A stretch of 64,000 nucleotides of DNA from CAJBLF01 sp041675025 (GTDB taxonomy: Bacteria > Patescibacteriota > Gracilibacteria > Absconditabacterales > Absconditicoccaceae): NCBI GenBank assembly GCA_041675025.1, contig JBAYUS010000001.1:310001-374000 (forward strand), written 5' to 3'. The translations under genes and the position numbers were made by a program. This document shows, one piece after another, positions 8,484 through 19,419 of the stretch (position 1 is its first letter; each line of letters starts with the position of its first letter). The notes beneath the pieces are model-generated. The model saw nothing but the letters and a program-made list of their open reading frames with translations. It ran no database searches and was not told the origin of the DNA.

Positions 8484-11400
8484 ACTATTGTTTTTACACC
8501 TGCTTCTGATTGTAATATACCTTTTCGTTCTGGCGAAAGATATCTTGTTTTGTCTCAATTTTCCTTATATCAAAAGCTTAATGTTCAGATATCTTTTCAT
8601 GAATTATCTTTCATATTAATTTCATATGTATTTCATTTTCTTCATGCTATATATGTTGTTCATTCTACCATATTTTTTGTAATATTTTCATATGTTTTTC
8701 CTTCTCATCACATCATAATTAACATATTCTTTATATGTGGCATAATTATTTTTTCAATAGTTAAATATTTTCCTTCTGCTTTTCATTCTCTATTTGTCAA
8801 AAAATCAACCTTATCTAATTCTTTAGATTCTGAAAAATATTTTCCATCAGTTTTAGTAACGTCGGTAATTGTTTCAAGAATCTCTTTGATAGGATTTATT
8901 ATATCATCTTTATAATCTGGTATAGTTGATGAAGCTGTATATATATCTATTCACATATACTGTCAATCTTGAATATTTTGCATTTTTTGTTCTAGTTTTT
9001 CTCTATTTGTTTTTATTTTTTTTTCTTGATTTGTTTCTGGTATTTTTGGTGTGATATTTATTTTTTCTACCAACGTTATTTTATCTCATGCTTTAAATTG
9101 CATTCTATCTTTAATTGTTAAGTCTGTCTTACTTGCTTTGCTTGATTCTACGTATGTTTTTTGACCATCTGTTAATGTCACTAATGTAGCTTCAGTCACT
9201 GTCTTTTCTGATGTTATATTTATTTTCTTTGACGCTTTATTCATATCTATTATTTCATGAATCATTTTAGTTCCTCCTTCTGTGCTTACTATTCAAGTAT
9301 TTTTATCAACATATTTTTCAATAAATACCAATTCTTCTTTTTTTGTTTCTACATTATCATCTGGTTTTTTTAAAACTACATCATTATGTAATCTATTTTC
9401 TGTCATCACAAAAGAGAGATCTTTGCTTGAGAAAAGTGATGCAGTAAGATATCTTGCGATATCCGCTTGATTATCTATCTGGTAACGATTGGATTCTTGA
9501 CCTATTTTTAATCCTTGTTCATTGTAATCTGTAGTTACTTTACCCTCTACTGCAGGATTTTGTATACTTGCATTTGCTGTAGCGATTCTTGTTCGTGTAG
9601 CATCATCATCTAAAATTTTTCCCATCGCTCATGTAAATGCTTCTGAGTTTTTTATATCTACAATAGATTGTTTACCTGTCGTACTATCTGTTGTAATCGT
9701 TACTACATCATTGATATTTTTATCTTTATCGAATGCTATTAATCATGCTTTCAGTTTATTAATATTTATATTTTTATAATATCATTTAGTTTTATCTGCC
9801 ATAAGATTAATATATTTTGTTTTTGCTCCATCAAATCATTTTTCTAAATCTTCTCAGCTTTCTATTGGATATATTGGTTTTGATTCGAAGTTTCCATTTT
9901 TAAAAATTTCATTAACTGCAGTTATTTGGTCAGTCGATAATCCATACTCTTTTTTATACATTTTATCAATTCTTTCTGCTCCAAACATTTTAGTTAATTT
10001 ACCTTTACTGAAACCTAACAGCTTCATTATAGTAAATAACATAGGTCCGAAAGCATCAATCATCTTATCTAATCATTGAGATATAGTTTCTTGCATTGTA
10101 GCTTTATCCATACCTAATAACAATTGAGCGTTGATTTGTTGTAACTTTTTTCCGTTATCACTTGCTGGATCTATTGTCCAGTTCTTTTGTATTTTCGCAA
10201 AATTTACTAATTGATTAGCATTGTCTGTTCATAGATATTTAACGTTGATTGTATTACCAACCATGATTTTTGATAGATATACATCGAGTAATCATATATC
10301 TTTTGTCTTTGTTATTTGTTCTATAATTATTCCATAATATCAATTCTTTTTGGCAGGAACATCTATTCCTTTATGAGGGTTTGTATCTACAGCATCTAAA
10401 ATTCCTTCCATAAATACTTTATTTAAAAAACTTACTTTATCTGTTTGTTTATCTATAATATCTTCAAACTCCCTATAGCTTCATATTACGTCTAGTTGAG
10501 TTATATTTTCTCATATTTTTTCACCATCTTTTCGTATTCGATCAACATCTATATTATCAGCTTGTGCTTGATATAAAATATCTGATGTTTTACCAAACAT
10601 AATGTCTACTTTTTTTCCTTCATTGTTTTCTGCTTGTATAAAATAATCCTTTGTTGTATTGTATTGTTCCCTTTTATATTCTACTTTTGTTGTGTTGGGA
10701 TATAATCCTTTAACATAAGATGTAATTAATTTATCAAAATTATCTTTTTGTAATATATCCGTAAATGTTAAATTTTTTGTTATTAATGCATTCCATGCAG
10801 ATTCATTTGTTTCAAATAATTCTTGTGCTACTGTATCTGTAGGTGTTTTAGCCAATAAAAGTTCGAGTTTTTTTGTTTCTATATTATTTATTGACTCTGT
10901 TCTTGTATCTAAGGTCGTTGTTATTCTTATTTTTCTTTCTTCTGATAAATTTTCAAATTCATCTGAATTTTTCAATGCAACTATTTGTTCCTTACTAAAA
11001 TATTTTATAAATTCATCATTGGTTTCAAGATTCATTATATCTTCTTCGTTTTGGATCGATGTTTCTTTTTTTTCAATTTGTTCGTGAAGTGCTTTCATAT
11101 TCGTATTTAATATATCAGAATTTGTTTTTTGTGGTTCTGTATTTATAAGTTTATTGTATTCGGTATTTTTTGTAAATTCTTTTATATCATTTTCAAAAAC
11201 TGCCTTAGCTTCTTTGAATTTTGAAATATTTGGTTTTCATTCTATTTTCCCTATATAATCAAAATTATCTTTTATGTTTTGATTAATAGCAGCAACTACA
11301 TTTCAAGAATTATCGATAAATGCTTTCATAGTTTCTATTTCTATTGCTGTTAATTTTTCTTTGTTTTTTCTTGTTTCTTGTTTTTCTTTCTCTTCTTTTG

Positions 11401-11575
11401 TGTAATTTTTTTTGGTTTCGGTATTTTCTTTAGACATATCTACCTTTTTATTTATACTTTTTTGAGCTGTTTTTATCTCATTTATTAAAATATCCACTTT
11501 TTTTACCTCTGTATTTTCTACAGCGTTTTTTAATTCTATTTCGTTTTTTTTTACATTTAATTGTTCGGCTGACAT
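8480..11575 (-). CDS. Very large unknown protein (1031 aa)
   Basis: One uninterrupted frame runs from the ATG at 11575 to the TAA at 8480 when TGA is read as Gly, and I recognise no family. There is no signal peptide or clear membrane segment. The N-terminal 100 residues are Lys/Glu-rich and probably coiled coil, and the rest is Lys/Asp/Asn-rich. A short phrase NPHKGIDVPAKKN near residue 395 recalls the first metal-binding motif of M23 peptidases, but the other M23 motifs were not found. The gene follows the small gene at 11603-11893 by 27 bases and overlaps the PAP2 stop by 4 bases. Roughly twenty TGA codons show that it is long resident. Confidence 0.75.
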
Positions 11576-11602
11576 TGTCTTGATAATGATAGAATAAAAA
11601 AA

Positions 11603-11893
11603 TTAGATATTTTTGAGCATATCATCTAACATCCCTATTGATTTATCATCCTTGAGATGTGATTGTTGCTCTATAGCTTTTAATTTTTCAAGGAAGTCTA
11701 TAGACTTTTCAAGCTTTCTTTTGACTTCATTGTCATGTATTTCATTTATTGTTTTTGCTAAAATACTTACCAAAGTATCTATGGCAGTATCGTCCAGAGC
11801 TTCGCCACTTATGAGTATCTTTAATCCTCTTGCCAATGGGAAATAATCCATGGTAGCATCTAGAACTTTGAGAATATAGTCTTTTTTGTTCAT
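11603..11893 (-). CDS. Small unknown helical protein
   Basis: This 96-aa protein is unrecognised, predicted all-helical and soluble, with heptad-like Leu/Ile spacing (for example LEKSIDFLEKLKAIEQQ). It is encoded just upstream of, and probably with, the 1031-aa protein. It has no TGA codon, which may be chance at this length. It could be a partner or chaperone of the large protein. Confidence 0.65.
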   Translation of the reverse strand: MNKKDYILKVLDATMDYFPLARGLKILISGEALDDTAIDTLVSILAKTINEIHDNEVKRKLEKSIDFLEKLKAIEQQSHLKDDKSIGMLDDMLKNI

Positions 11894-11955
11894 ACTTGAT
11901 CTTATAACATAAAATCTTTTACTTCTTAATTCTATTCAAAAGCGCTTTTAAATAC

Positions 11956-11976
11956 AAAAAAACCCCACTATTGTGG
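11956..11976 (-). terminator. Rho-independent terminator of the Trm11-like gene
   Basis: On the minus strand CCAC-AATA-GTGG is followed by GG and seven T. It lies 27 bases past the stop at 12003. Confidence 0.7.
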
Positions 11977-12002
11977 AATTAATTTGTTGACATATTTTGA
12001 AT

Positions 12003-13034
12003 CTATTTCACAATCATTATTTTCCTTGCAACTTGCTGTCCTTCTCTGCTATATAATTCTGGTATACTCTGGATAGCGAGTCCTATATCTGTTATATATT
12101 TCGTCAATACTTGTTCTATACCATTGTCTTGTCAAACATATCGTGGAATAGTAAAGACAGCTATCGCTCAAAGTTCCTTGATTCTATCCAAAAAACTTTT
12201 ATAGAGATCAGTGACTCGTTCCTGAAATTTTTGAACATCTTGATCTGAGGTTCATTTTTTTACAATTGGTCATAACCGTCATTCAGTAACTACCAATATA
12301 TCTTTTCCTTCTAATTGATTTCATAGTTTCTCCTTAATATCGTGTTTGAATATATCAAACTGTTTGTCTGGAGTATAGAATTTATTGGTCTTTCGCCATA
12401 CAGCATTTTGTTCTGCATAATTGGTTTTAATATCTGAACCTATGAAATCATATCCCATATGATTTGCTAACATTCCTGTTGTTCATGATCAAACAAATGG
12501 ATCATAGATACATATTTTTTCGATATCGAGTTCTGATGCATGGATAAACTTTGCTAGTCAGATATTGATCATTATATGTGCCAATTTTGCTGGCATCATT
12601 CACATTTGCATACTACGTCCTGGCTTTCCAAAATCTACTGCTTCATAGAGTTCTATATTTTGATAGTAATCAACAATACCATAGAGACCATTTTCTAAAT
12701 TTATAATTTCTTTTCCTTTAGTTTTGATTTCTCTATCTGTATGGAAGATATCTACAAGCTTATATCTCCTAATTCAGACCGTTCTCTTGAGATGTTTCCC
12801 GTTCGCTTCATTCTGAATTCATATAATCTTCACATCAGTCAATAATTCTTGTAAATCTTTTTCTTTTACAACGGTTCCTATTTTGATTGTTCCTCAAAGT
12901 TGAGGTAATAGTTGTGCATATTTTGTATCAAAAATTACTATCCCCTTTTTTGGATAGCTTATTTCTTTTGCTTTAACGAGTTCTAATTCAATCATACTTA
13001 TTTCTGGATTTTTTCACAATATAGCGAAGTACAT
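12003..13034 (-). CDS. Trm11-like RNA/DNA methyltransferase
   Basis: This 343-aa SAM-dependent methylase is of the UPF0020/Trm11 type. The start at 13034 gives MYFAILGKNPEIS, the typical opening of Trm11-like proteins; the later ATG at 12995 would lose it. The Rossmann motif is DPFVGSGTTGMLANHMGYDF followed by IGSDI, and the catalytic region reads VVTEGRLGP, matching the TEPYLG-type motif of the CPR members, not DPPY. The N-terminal part would be the THUMP-like substrate-binding half. The expected reaction is N2-methylation of guanosine in tRNA, but the exact target cannot be told from sequence. Confidence 0.8.
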
Positions 13035-13049
13035 TTTGTAGTGTATAAT

Positions 13050-13280
13050 TAAAATTTGTAATAGGGAATTTATAGGGAAACCAACAAAAAATACAACTTT
13101 CTTTTTCTATCGCCTCGCCAGCTTGGCCTTACTTTTTTCCTTCCAGGTGAAAAAAGTAAGCAAAAAAACCCTCGTCGATAGCCCCTTCATCTTTATTTAA
13201 AATCGATATTCCTTGATTAGTTACCTACTAAGCGATATTGCCATCGACTTTAAATAATTATTTTTTTAGGGTTTATGTAA
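13050..13280. repeat. Complex palindromic intergenic region
   Basis: No gene is seen here. CTTACTTTTTTC and GAAAAAAGTAAG form one hairpin near 13129-13160. AAAAAAACCCT near 13164 and AGGGTTT near 13268 face each other, and ATTTAAAATCGAT near 13196 and ATCGACTTTAAAT near 13242 form an inner arm. The whole could fold as a nested hairpin of about 110 bases. It sits between the methylase and the atpC terminator and may be a small non-autonomous element. Confidence 0.55.
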
Positions 13281-13282
13281 AA

Positions 13283-13309
13283 GAAAAATCTGGCTGAGTT
13301 GGCCAGATT
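13283..13309 (-). terminator. Terminator after atpC
   Basis: On the minus strand AATCTGGC, a 7-base loop and GCCAGATT are followed by a T-rich run. It lies about 42 bases past the atpC stop. Confidence 0.75.
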
Positions 13310-13350
13310 ATTTCTCCCTTTGTATATATCTCTTAATATTACTCGGCGAT

Positions 13351-13779
13351 TTAAGCTGTTTGAAGCATTCTTTTTAATTCAATATCAGCATTTATTTTTT
13401 CTAATTTAATCAATGCTTTTTCTATCTCTTCTATGCTTCATTCAGTTTTGAGTCTCTTTATTTTTTCTTCAATATTTTTCTTATTTTGTAACAATGTACT
13501 TCCTGATTCTTCAGGAGCAAGCGTTGCTTCAGCGCTAACAATACGAACTATTTTTCCATCAATAAATACCATTCATTTTGATGTACTTACATACATTTCG
13601 TGTCCTACTTTTACATGATTTTCCATTGGCCACAATTTAATGAGACCTGGCTTTACTGTTGTTACCATAGGAGGATGTCCATCCATTACTTTAATGTTTC
13701 CATTTTCTGTAGGGAGTGATATCTTTTCTATTTCTCCTTGAAAAATAATTTTTGTTGGAGTTGAAATTTTTAATTTCAT
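13351..13779 (-). CDS. atpC: F-type ATP synthase epsilon subunit
   Basis: Epsilon is the rotor-stalk subunit that couples F1 to Fo and restrains ATP hydrolysis. The 142-aa product starts MKLKISTPTKIIFQGE, has the beta-sandwich signature LPTENGNIKVMDGHPPM, and a C-terminal helical pair rich in Lys/Glu. The ATG at 13779 is preferred over one at 13806, because it gives the normal family start. No other ATP synthase gene is near; the neighbours are ftsZ upstream and a terminator downstream, so the gene has left the usual atp operon. Confidence 0.85.
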
Positions 13780-13876
13780 GGTGCGTTTGTTAGTGTATAA
13801 ATACAATATAATTATATTCCGGATCTCTTTCTATGCAAATTTCTTGCTTCTTGAGTAATTGTTTGCCTTGACATTA

Positions 13877-15037
13877 TTATTTTTTTTCTCTATTAAGTGC
13901 TCTTCTTTGAAAAGCTGGAGTATCTAAGTCTTCTGCTGGTTCTTCAGTTTCATTTGTTTCTTGAGCAGTATCTTTTTTGATTCCTCTCATAATAAAGTTT
14001 TCAGATTCTCTTTTTCCTGGCATAGTAGGTCTTCCAAGAATATCTCTTTGTGGTTGTTTAAGGATATCTTCTTTACTTTGTTCTTCAAATCCTGTCGCGA
14101 TAATAGTAACTTTAACTTCACCGTCCATATTCTCATCAAGTGTCATTCCCCAAAAGAAATTTACTTCTGGATCAATAATTTCTTCAACTACTGCTGCAGC
14201 CTCTCTTACTTCTGCTGGTGTCAAATCATGTCCTCATGATACTGCGAATATAATATTTTTTGCTCCATCTAGATTTTCCTCTAATAATGGGTTTTCAATT
14301 GCTTTTCTTGCAGCTTCTACTGCTCTCTTTTCTCCTGCTCCGTATCCAATTCCAAGTAATGCATTTCCTGAATCTGTCATAACTGCTTTTACATCTGCGA
14401 AATCAATATTAATATCTCCTGGTTTGATAATCAAATCTGATATTCCTTGTACTCCAAGGTAAAGGATTTTATCTATCATTGTAAATGCTTGTTTGAATGT
14501 TGTTTTTTTGTCTATTACATTGAAAATTTTATCGTTAGGTATTACAATCAATGTATCTACAGCTTCTTTGATTTTCTTAAGTCCTTCTTCAGCATTCATT
14601 CCTCTCTTATTTCCTTCAAAACTAAATGGTTTAGTAATGATACCAACCGTAAGGATTCCCATTCCTTTCGCGATATTTGCAATAACAGGACCAGCACCAG
14701 TTCCAGTTCCACCTCCCATTCCGCAAGTAATGAATATCATATCTGTATCTTGAAGCATAGCTTTGATTTCTCCTTCACTTTCTTCAGCAGCTTTTCTTCC
14801 TATTTCAGGATTAGCTCCTGCACCCAATCCTTTAGTAAGATTGAGACCTATATTAATTTTCTTTTCAGCTAAATTTGTTGCAAGATCTTGTGCATCAGTA
14901 TTGATAGCAACAAATCCTACTCCATCCAATCCTTCAGAGATCATTCTATTTAAGGCTTTGTTTCCACAACCACCTATTCCTATTACTTTGATTTTAGCTC
15001 CTGGGATAAATTCTGGATTAATTTCTTGAATTACCAT
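13877..15037 (-). CDS. ftsZ: Cell division protein FtsZ
   Basis: FtsZ is the tubulin-like GTPase that forms the division ring. The 386-aa product has GIGGCGNKALNRM for nucleotide binding, the tubulin signature GGGTGTGAGP near residue 107, the N-x-D of INTDAQ, and the T7 loop with the catalytic acidic residues in DINIDFADVKAVM. The C-terminal tail ends DTPAFQRRALNREKK, resembling the conserved FtsA-binding peptide D-x-PAF-x-R. The gene is downstream of ftsA on the same strand, separated by a heptamer repeat. Only two in-frame TGA codons are present, both in the second half. Confidence 0.96.
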
Positions 15038-15043
15038 TTTGAA

Positions 15044-15178
15044 AATGAATTAATAATTAAAAATTAATAATGAATAATGTCGGTATTTGTCTTATTATAA
15101 TCTATTGTTGGATACGATAGTTAGTAAGTATATAACACATTCGTTTTTCACTATTAGTTATTCGTTTTTCATTAGTTT
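15044..15178. repeat. Inverted heptamer repeat between ftsA and ftsZ
   Basis: AATTAAT/AATGAAT-type units at the left face ATTCGTT/TTCATTA-type units at the right, around a short non-repeated core. It resembles the elements at 53903-54055 and 54968-55115. The ftsA stop codon lies in its right end. Confidence 0.7.
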
Positions 15179-16355
15179 AAAAGAGGTCTTTGAAAAATGT
15201 TCATATTTTACCTACAAAATCCATATTGAAATTTAATCATCATCCTTTTCTTCCTTCAGTATATTTATTAGACCATACGTATGTTCCTAATATATTTATG
15301 AACTGAATGTTTGATGAAATATCACCAAGATCGAGTATATTATCTTTACCATAGAAGGTAGCTAATTTGAATACATCTTTTGATAAGAGATCAAGGTTTG
15401 GCATTCTTGCTCATCATCCGATCAAGAGTACTCCTCCAGCTAATCTTCCATCTCTATCTAAATCTTTAAGATGATTATTTATTTTAATAAATATTTCTTC
15501 ATATCTTGCGTTGATAATATCTGACAAGAACAAACTGTCTATTGAACTGTCATCTGTTGTTCTTTCTTTTTGAACAATAGCTGATCCATGTGTTCTTTTG
15601 ATTTCTTCAGCTTCTTTGATGTCTACTTGCATACCGATAGATATATCTTTAGTTACATCTTCACTTCCCATAGCAAGTGTTCCGTATCCCAATGGATATC
15701 CATCTTCATAGATAACATAACTTGTTTGATTCTTACCAATATCGACAAGGATAGTTCCTAAGTCTTTATGGTCATAATCTAAAGCTACTTCACTAGCGGC
15801 AATGATATTTGGAACGATATCGACAATATTTAATCCTACTTTTTCAAAAGCATCGATAATTCCATTATAAATATTCTTTGGAATCATGAAAACATCAGCA
15901 ATAAGCTCGAGTTTCTTTCCTTTCATTCCGATAGGATCTTTTTCTCTTTTAGTTTCATCTATAAGAAAGTGGACAGGTACTATTTTAAGTGTCTCAAAGT
16001 TACTTTTACTTGAAATTTCAGCAATAACTGTTGAAAGATGATCAATATCTTCTGAACTAATATCTTCGGTCATAATTCTTTTTTGTTCGATTATTCTGTT
16101 CACAATCATCTCGGGATGTGAGATTCCTACAAATACTTCTTCTATAAAGTCTCATCCAAGTTTCTTTATAAATGATTCTGTGATTTTATTTATTGTGTTT
16201 ACAAAATTTTCTGCATCGAGAATTTTTCATTTACGCATTCCCTGAGTAGGTTCCATTTGTTTAGCTAAAATGATCTCTTTTCCGTCATCGTTAGCAAAAA
16301 CCACTCATTTGATGACATCATTTCCGATATCGAAGACTGCTTTGATGTCTTTCAT
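15177..16355 (-). CDS. ftsA: Cell division protein FtsA
   Basis: FtsA is the actin-like protein that tethers FtsZ to the membrane. The 392-aa product has the actin-family phosphate-1 motif VFDIGNDVIKG, phosphate-2 motif TILVDIGKNQTSY, and the adenosine motif VLLIGGGARMPNLDLL. The 1C subdomain is present in the EEVFVGISHPEM region. The C-terminus ends GTFFKDLF, a short amphipathic membrane-targeting helix as in other FtsA proteins. It is upstream of ftsZ, the usual order. Confidence 0.93.
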
Positions 16356-16553
16356 ATTCGTTCTTGTGTTAGTTAAATAAAAAAAAATCTACAATTTGTT
16401 TACTAAGGATGTATTTATACATTACTTAAAAACAAACCCATTTTTATTGATTGTGATATATAATGGTTATCAGTTATAAAAATAGTAAAAATGCTATTGC
16501 TAATATATGGTTAGCGGGTGAAAACACTAGGCAATATCTAATAATTCTGATAT

Positions 16554-16582
16554 AAAAAAATACACTAGTTTGACCTAGTGTA
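16554..16582 (-). terminator. Terminator of the nucleotidyltransferase-like gene
   Basis: TACACTAG, a 6-base loop and CTAGTGTA are followed on the minus strand by seven T. It lies about 50 bases past the stop at 16631. The stretch 16356-16553 between it and ftsA shows no gene. Confidence 0.8.
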
Positions 16583-16630
16583 CTGGTTTTAAACATCATT
16601 TTGATCTTATTTATTGATTTATTTTTTTAT

Positions 16631-17527
16631 TTACTTATTCATTTTTTTCTTGTGCATTATATAGAGAAGATGAATCTTTTTCCTTATGTCCATATGAAAC
16701 TTCAACATATTATTATTGACTACAATACCCCAACCTCTCTCTTTTAGCTGTCTTGTTTTGTAGATAACTATAGGTAATCGCAGCAGTTTTATGAAGTATT
16801 CAAAACCCTGACCAATAATTCCTCCAGAGAGAAATTCAACTATTTTTTTGAATGTAGTCTTACCTCACGTCGGTTTGATTCAAATATCGATACAATGTCT
16901 TCCTGGGAAGTTTGGTAATGCACTTTCGAGCCATTTATTCTGTTTATAAATATTTTCTGGTGTTTCTTGGTATAAAGGTACAAGGTGTGCCAACCAATAG
17001 ATGAAATAAATATCGTTTTGTGGTAACATTATATTATAGAGATTTTGGTGCGTATGGGTAACATAGAAGCTCAGGCAGAATTTTTTCTTCTTGCCTCGCA
17101 CTCCTCCTCTTTTAAGACCAAAAAGGAGAAACAATATTGCACTCCAAAATCTTGCGCGTCGTAGCGATCATTTCTTAGTCACAATAAAGACATCTATATC
17201 AGAATCTTCATGCAAAGCGTTGAATGTTATCGAATTACAGAGATATATTGACTGAATAAACGGTACTGACCTATATAATCGGCTGAACTTGGTAATGTAC
17301 TTGATAAAATCATCCATATAGGGGGTTTTTTTGTCCCAGCTGTACTTTGGTTCATCCGGAGGAAATTCTTGGCCTCTCAGAATGTCTTCTTGCTTCTTCC
17401 ATCATTTTTTTTCAAACAGAAAATAACTAGAATGACGTGGAACCTCGTAATTCATGATTTTATAGAAGATCAGATGTTGTTGATCATCCAGGGTATTTGT
17501 GAGTGAAAAGTCATAATTTTCTGCCAT
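16631..17527 (-). CDS. Nucleotidyltransferase-superfamily protein
   Basis: This 298-aa protein has the nucleotidyltransferase core pattern: CNSITFNALHEDSDIDVFIV, with two acidic residues at about 110 and 112. In related CPR proteins the next motif is LW-x-ARFW. Here the Trp is written CGA (17159-17161, codon 123), giving S-L-(CGA)-RARFW. A long C-terminal helical part has hydrophobic stretches such as AILFLLFGLK. Substrate unknown. The gene follows the prepilin gene by 36 bases and ends in a hairpin terminator. Confidence 0.7.
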
Positions 17528-17563
17528 ATACTATATATAGTAAATTACTTGTACTGTAATAAA

Positions 17564-18172
17564 TTAATTGTCCCATTCAAGACAATCAGTACCAGTGAAA
17601 CTTAAACATATTTGTTTTTTGAGACTAATAGTTCTTGTATCGCTTTCAAAACGTGCCATAGTTTTACATCACGTTCATTGATTATCGCATTGTAAAAATT
17701 CACTTCATCATGTACTTACTGAGTTTGTTCCACTGAGATAGAAAAATTGTAATGCTGCGTTTTCTTGGAGTCATTTGTTGATATGAAGTTCATAATTTTC
17801 TCAGCTAAGAATCATTGTATACCTATTACTATTACAATACATAATATTACTTCCGGTAAGTTCTATACTACTATATATATACTCACTCCCCTGTTCACTA
17901 TATTTTAATTCTATAAGTTGTTGAGCTGGTTTAAAGCTGACGATATATTGATCAGGAAAAATAACACTAGTTCAAACGAACAATGATTTACTACTCAATC
18001 CTGCATGTAAAAAATTATTCACTTGTCCGTATAGTGTCTCTATGCAGGCTTGACCATATAATACATCTTTATTTTTTACTTGGAAAGAAGATCTAAACAC
18101 TACGAATAAAATACCAACAATCATCATTACGATGAGTATTTCGAGAAAACTAAACCCTCTTTTTTTATCCAT
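17564..18172 (-). CDS. Prepilin-like protein with type IV N-methylation motif
   Basis: The N-terminus is K-K-RGFSFLEILIVMMIVGIL, a class III/type IV prepilin leader: cleavage after Gly, Phe+1 and Glu+5, followed by the hydrophobic assembly helix. The remaining 170 residues form a pseudopilin-like head with a cysteine-rich C-terminus (LQCDNQGTGCK then TDCLEWDN), which could form disulfides. It is 202 aa, longer than typical major pilins, so a minor pilin or a secretion pseudopilin is likely. It would be processed and assembled with the PilB/PilC system at 3806-6315. Confidence 0.85.
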
Positions 18173-18192
18173 GATAAAAAAATAATTTTAAA

Positions 18193-18262
18193 TTTTAAGT
18201 TCTAAGTGCTAAATAAAATACATTCCTTTATTTAGAACTTAGCATTTAACACTTAGCATTAA
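18193..18262. repeat. Inverted heptamer repeat after dnaN
   Basis: TTCTAAG, TGCTAAA units face TTAGAAC, TTAGCAT, TTAACAC, TTAGCAT units. AGTTCTAAGTGCTAAATAAA and its near-complement form a long stem. It overlaps the last bases of dnaN and probably ends its transcript. Confidence 0.75.
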
Positions 18263-19392
18263 GAATTTATGAGTGGTCTTACAACATATCTGTATGAAGT
18301 ATCATCTTTATCCATAAGAATAAGTGGTTTTTGATTATCAATAACATTGAAAGTTAATTCATCACCTTTTATTATTTTGATAAAGTCAGTTATATATTTT
18401 CCGTTGATTCCAAAACTAACTGTTGGTCATTCTATAATAGCAGGTATATTGGTCGTTCCAGCTCCTTTATCAGTCTTTCCTGATGATATAGTAATACTGT
18501 CATTTGTCGTTTCTATCTGGATATAATTATTAATATCTCTAGTTAAAATTCAAATTTTTCTGATAGCTTTTTCACACAGTCATTTATCAACTAATATTTT
18601 AGTATTGAATATTCTTGGCATAATTTCTTCTCTATCATATTCAGGGAAATTACCTTGAATAAGGAGTGATGTAGCCAATATTTTCATATCTTTGACTTGT
18701 ACTTGGAATGCAATCAAATTCTCTGAATATTTAATAGTCAGATTTTCTGATTCATTACTTAATGCATATTCAGATATTTTTTGAATATCTGTCATAGTTA
18801 CTTTTGGTACGATCAATGCAAAGTCAGCATCTTTAATTCCTGACGCTGCTTTAAATTCTGATAATCTAAATGAGTCTGTACCTACAAAAATCAAGCTATC
18901 TGTTTTGGCTTTCAATAATACTCATGTCAAAACAGGACTGAAGTTTTTTTCAGTAACTGCATATTCAACCTTTGCTACTCCTTCAGCAAATAGTTGTGTT
19001 TCTACAGAAAGTGTATTTTCATTTGGTACTTCTGGTAATGCAACATATTCACTTGCTGCGATACCATTGATCTCAAAATTATCTTTTGCTGATTTTAATG
19101 TCATAACTTGTGTCTTTTGATCTACACTTATTTCAACTTCTTTTTCTTCTATACTTTTGATGATATCAGAAAACATTCTTGCATTTACGGTAATAGCTCA
19201 TTCCATAATTATTTTACATGGAATCTCTATTTCGATGTATTTTTCCATATCAGTAGCTCTCAATAATAATCCATCGATAGCTGCTTTGAAATAGAAGTTT
19301 TGTAATATTGGTAAGGTTGCATTTTTGGAAACAAATCTTAATCCGAGATCTATAACTTCCAATAGTTTAGCTGTTTCAATAGTGATTTTCAT
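18259..19392 (-). CDS. dnaN: DNA polymerase III beta subunit (sliding clamp)
   Basis: The beta clamp is a ring-shaped dimer that holds DNA polymerase III on DNA. The 377-aa product has the three repeated clamp domains; recognisable pieces are the start TAKLLEVIDLGLRFVSKN, TLPILQNF, the GTDSFRLSEF block that corresponds to the family TDGHRLA motif, and the C-terminal MDKDDTSYRYVVRPL that replaces the usual Y-x-vMPMR. The ATG at 19392 is used in preference to the TTG at 19395. It lies just downstream of uppS, with 27 bases between. Confidence 0.93.
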
Positions 19393-19419
19393 CAAAGAAA
19401 GAGTAACGATGTAAAATAA

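Noticed and set aside
8550..8915. Plus-strand open frame of 121 codons
   Set aside because: It lies wholly inside the 1031-aa gene on the other strand and has the composition of an antisense shadow.
10360..10420. M23 peptidase domain in the 1031-aa protein
   Set aside because: Only one short H-x-G-x-D-like phrase was found; the second metal motif and the H-x-H motif were not seen.
13977..14462. Plus-strand open frame of 161 codons
   Set aside because: It is the antisense shadow of ftsZ.
15177..15178. Overlap of ftsA with the repeat as evidence of truncation
   Set aside because: The product ends in a normal FtsA amphipathic helix, so the repeat has not removed the C-terminus.
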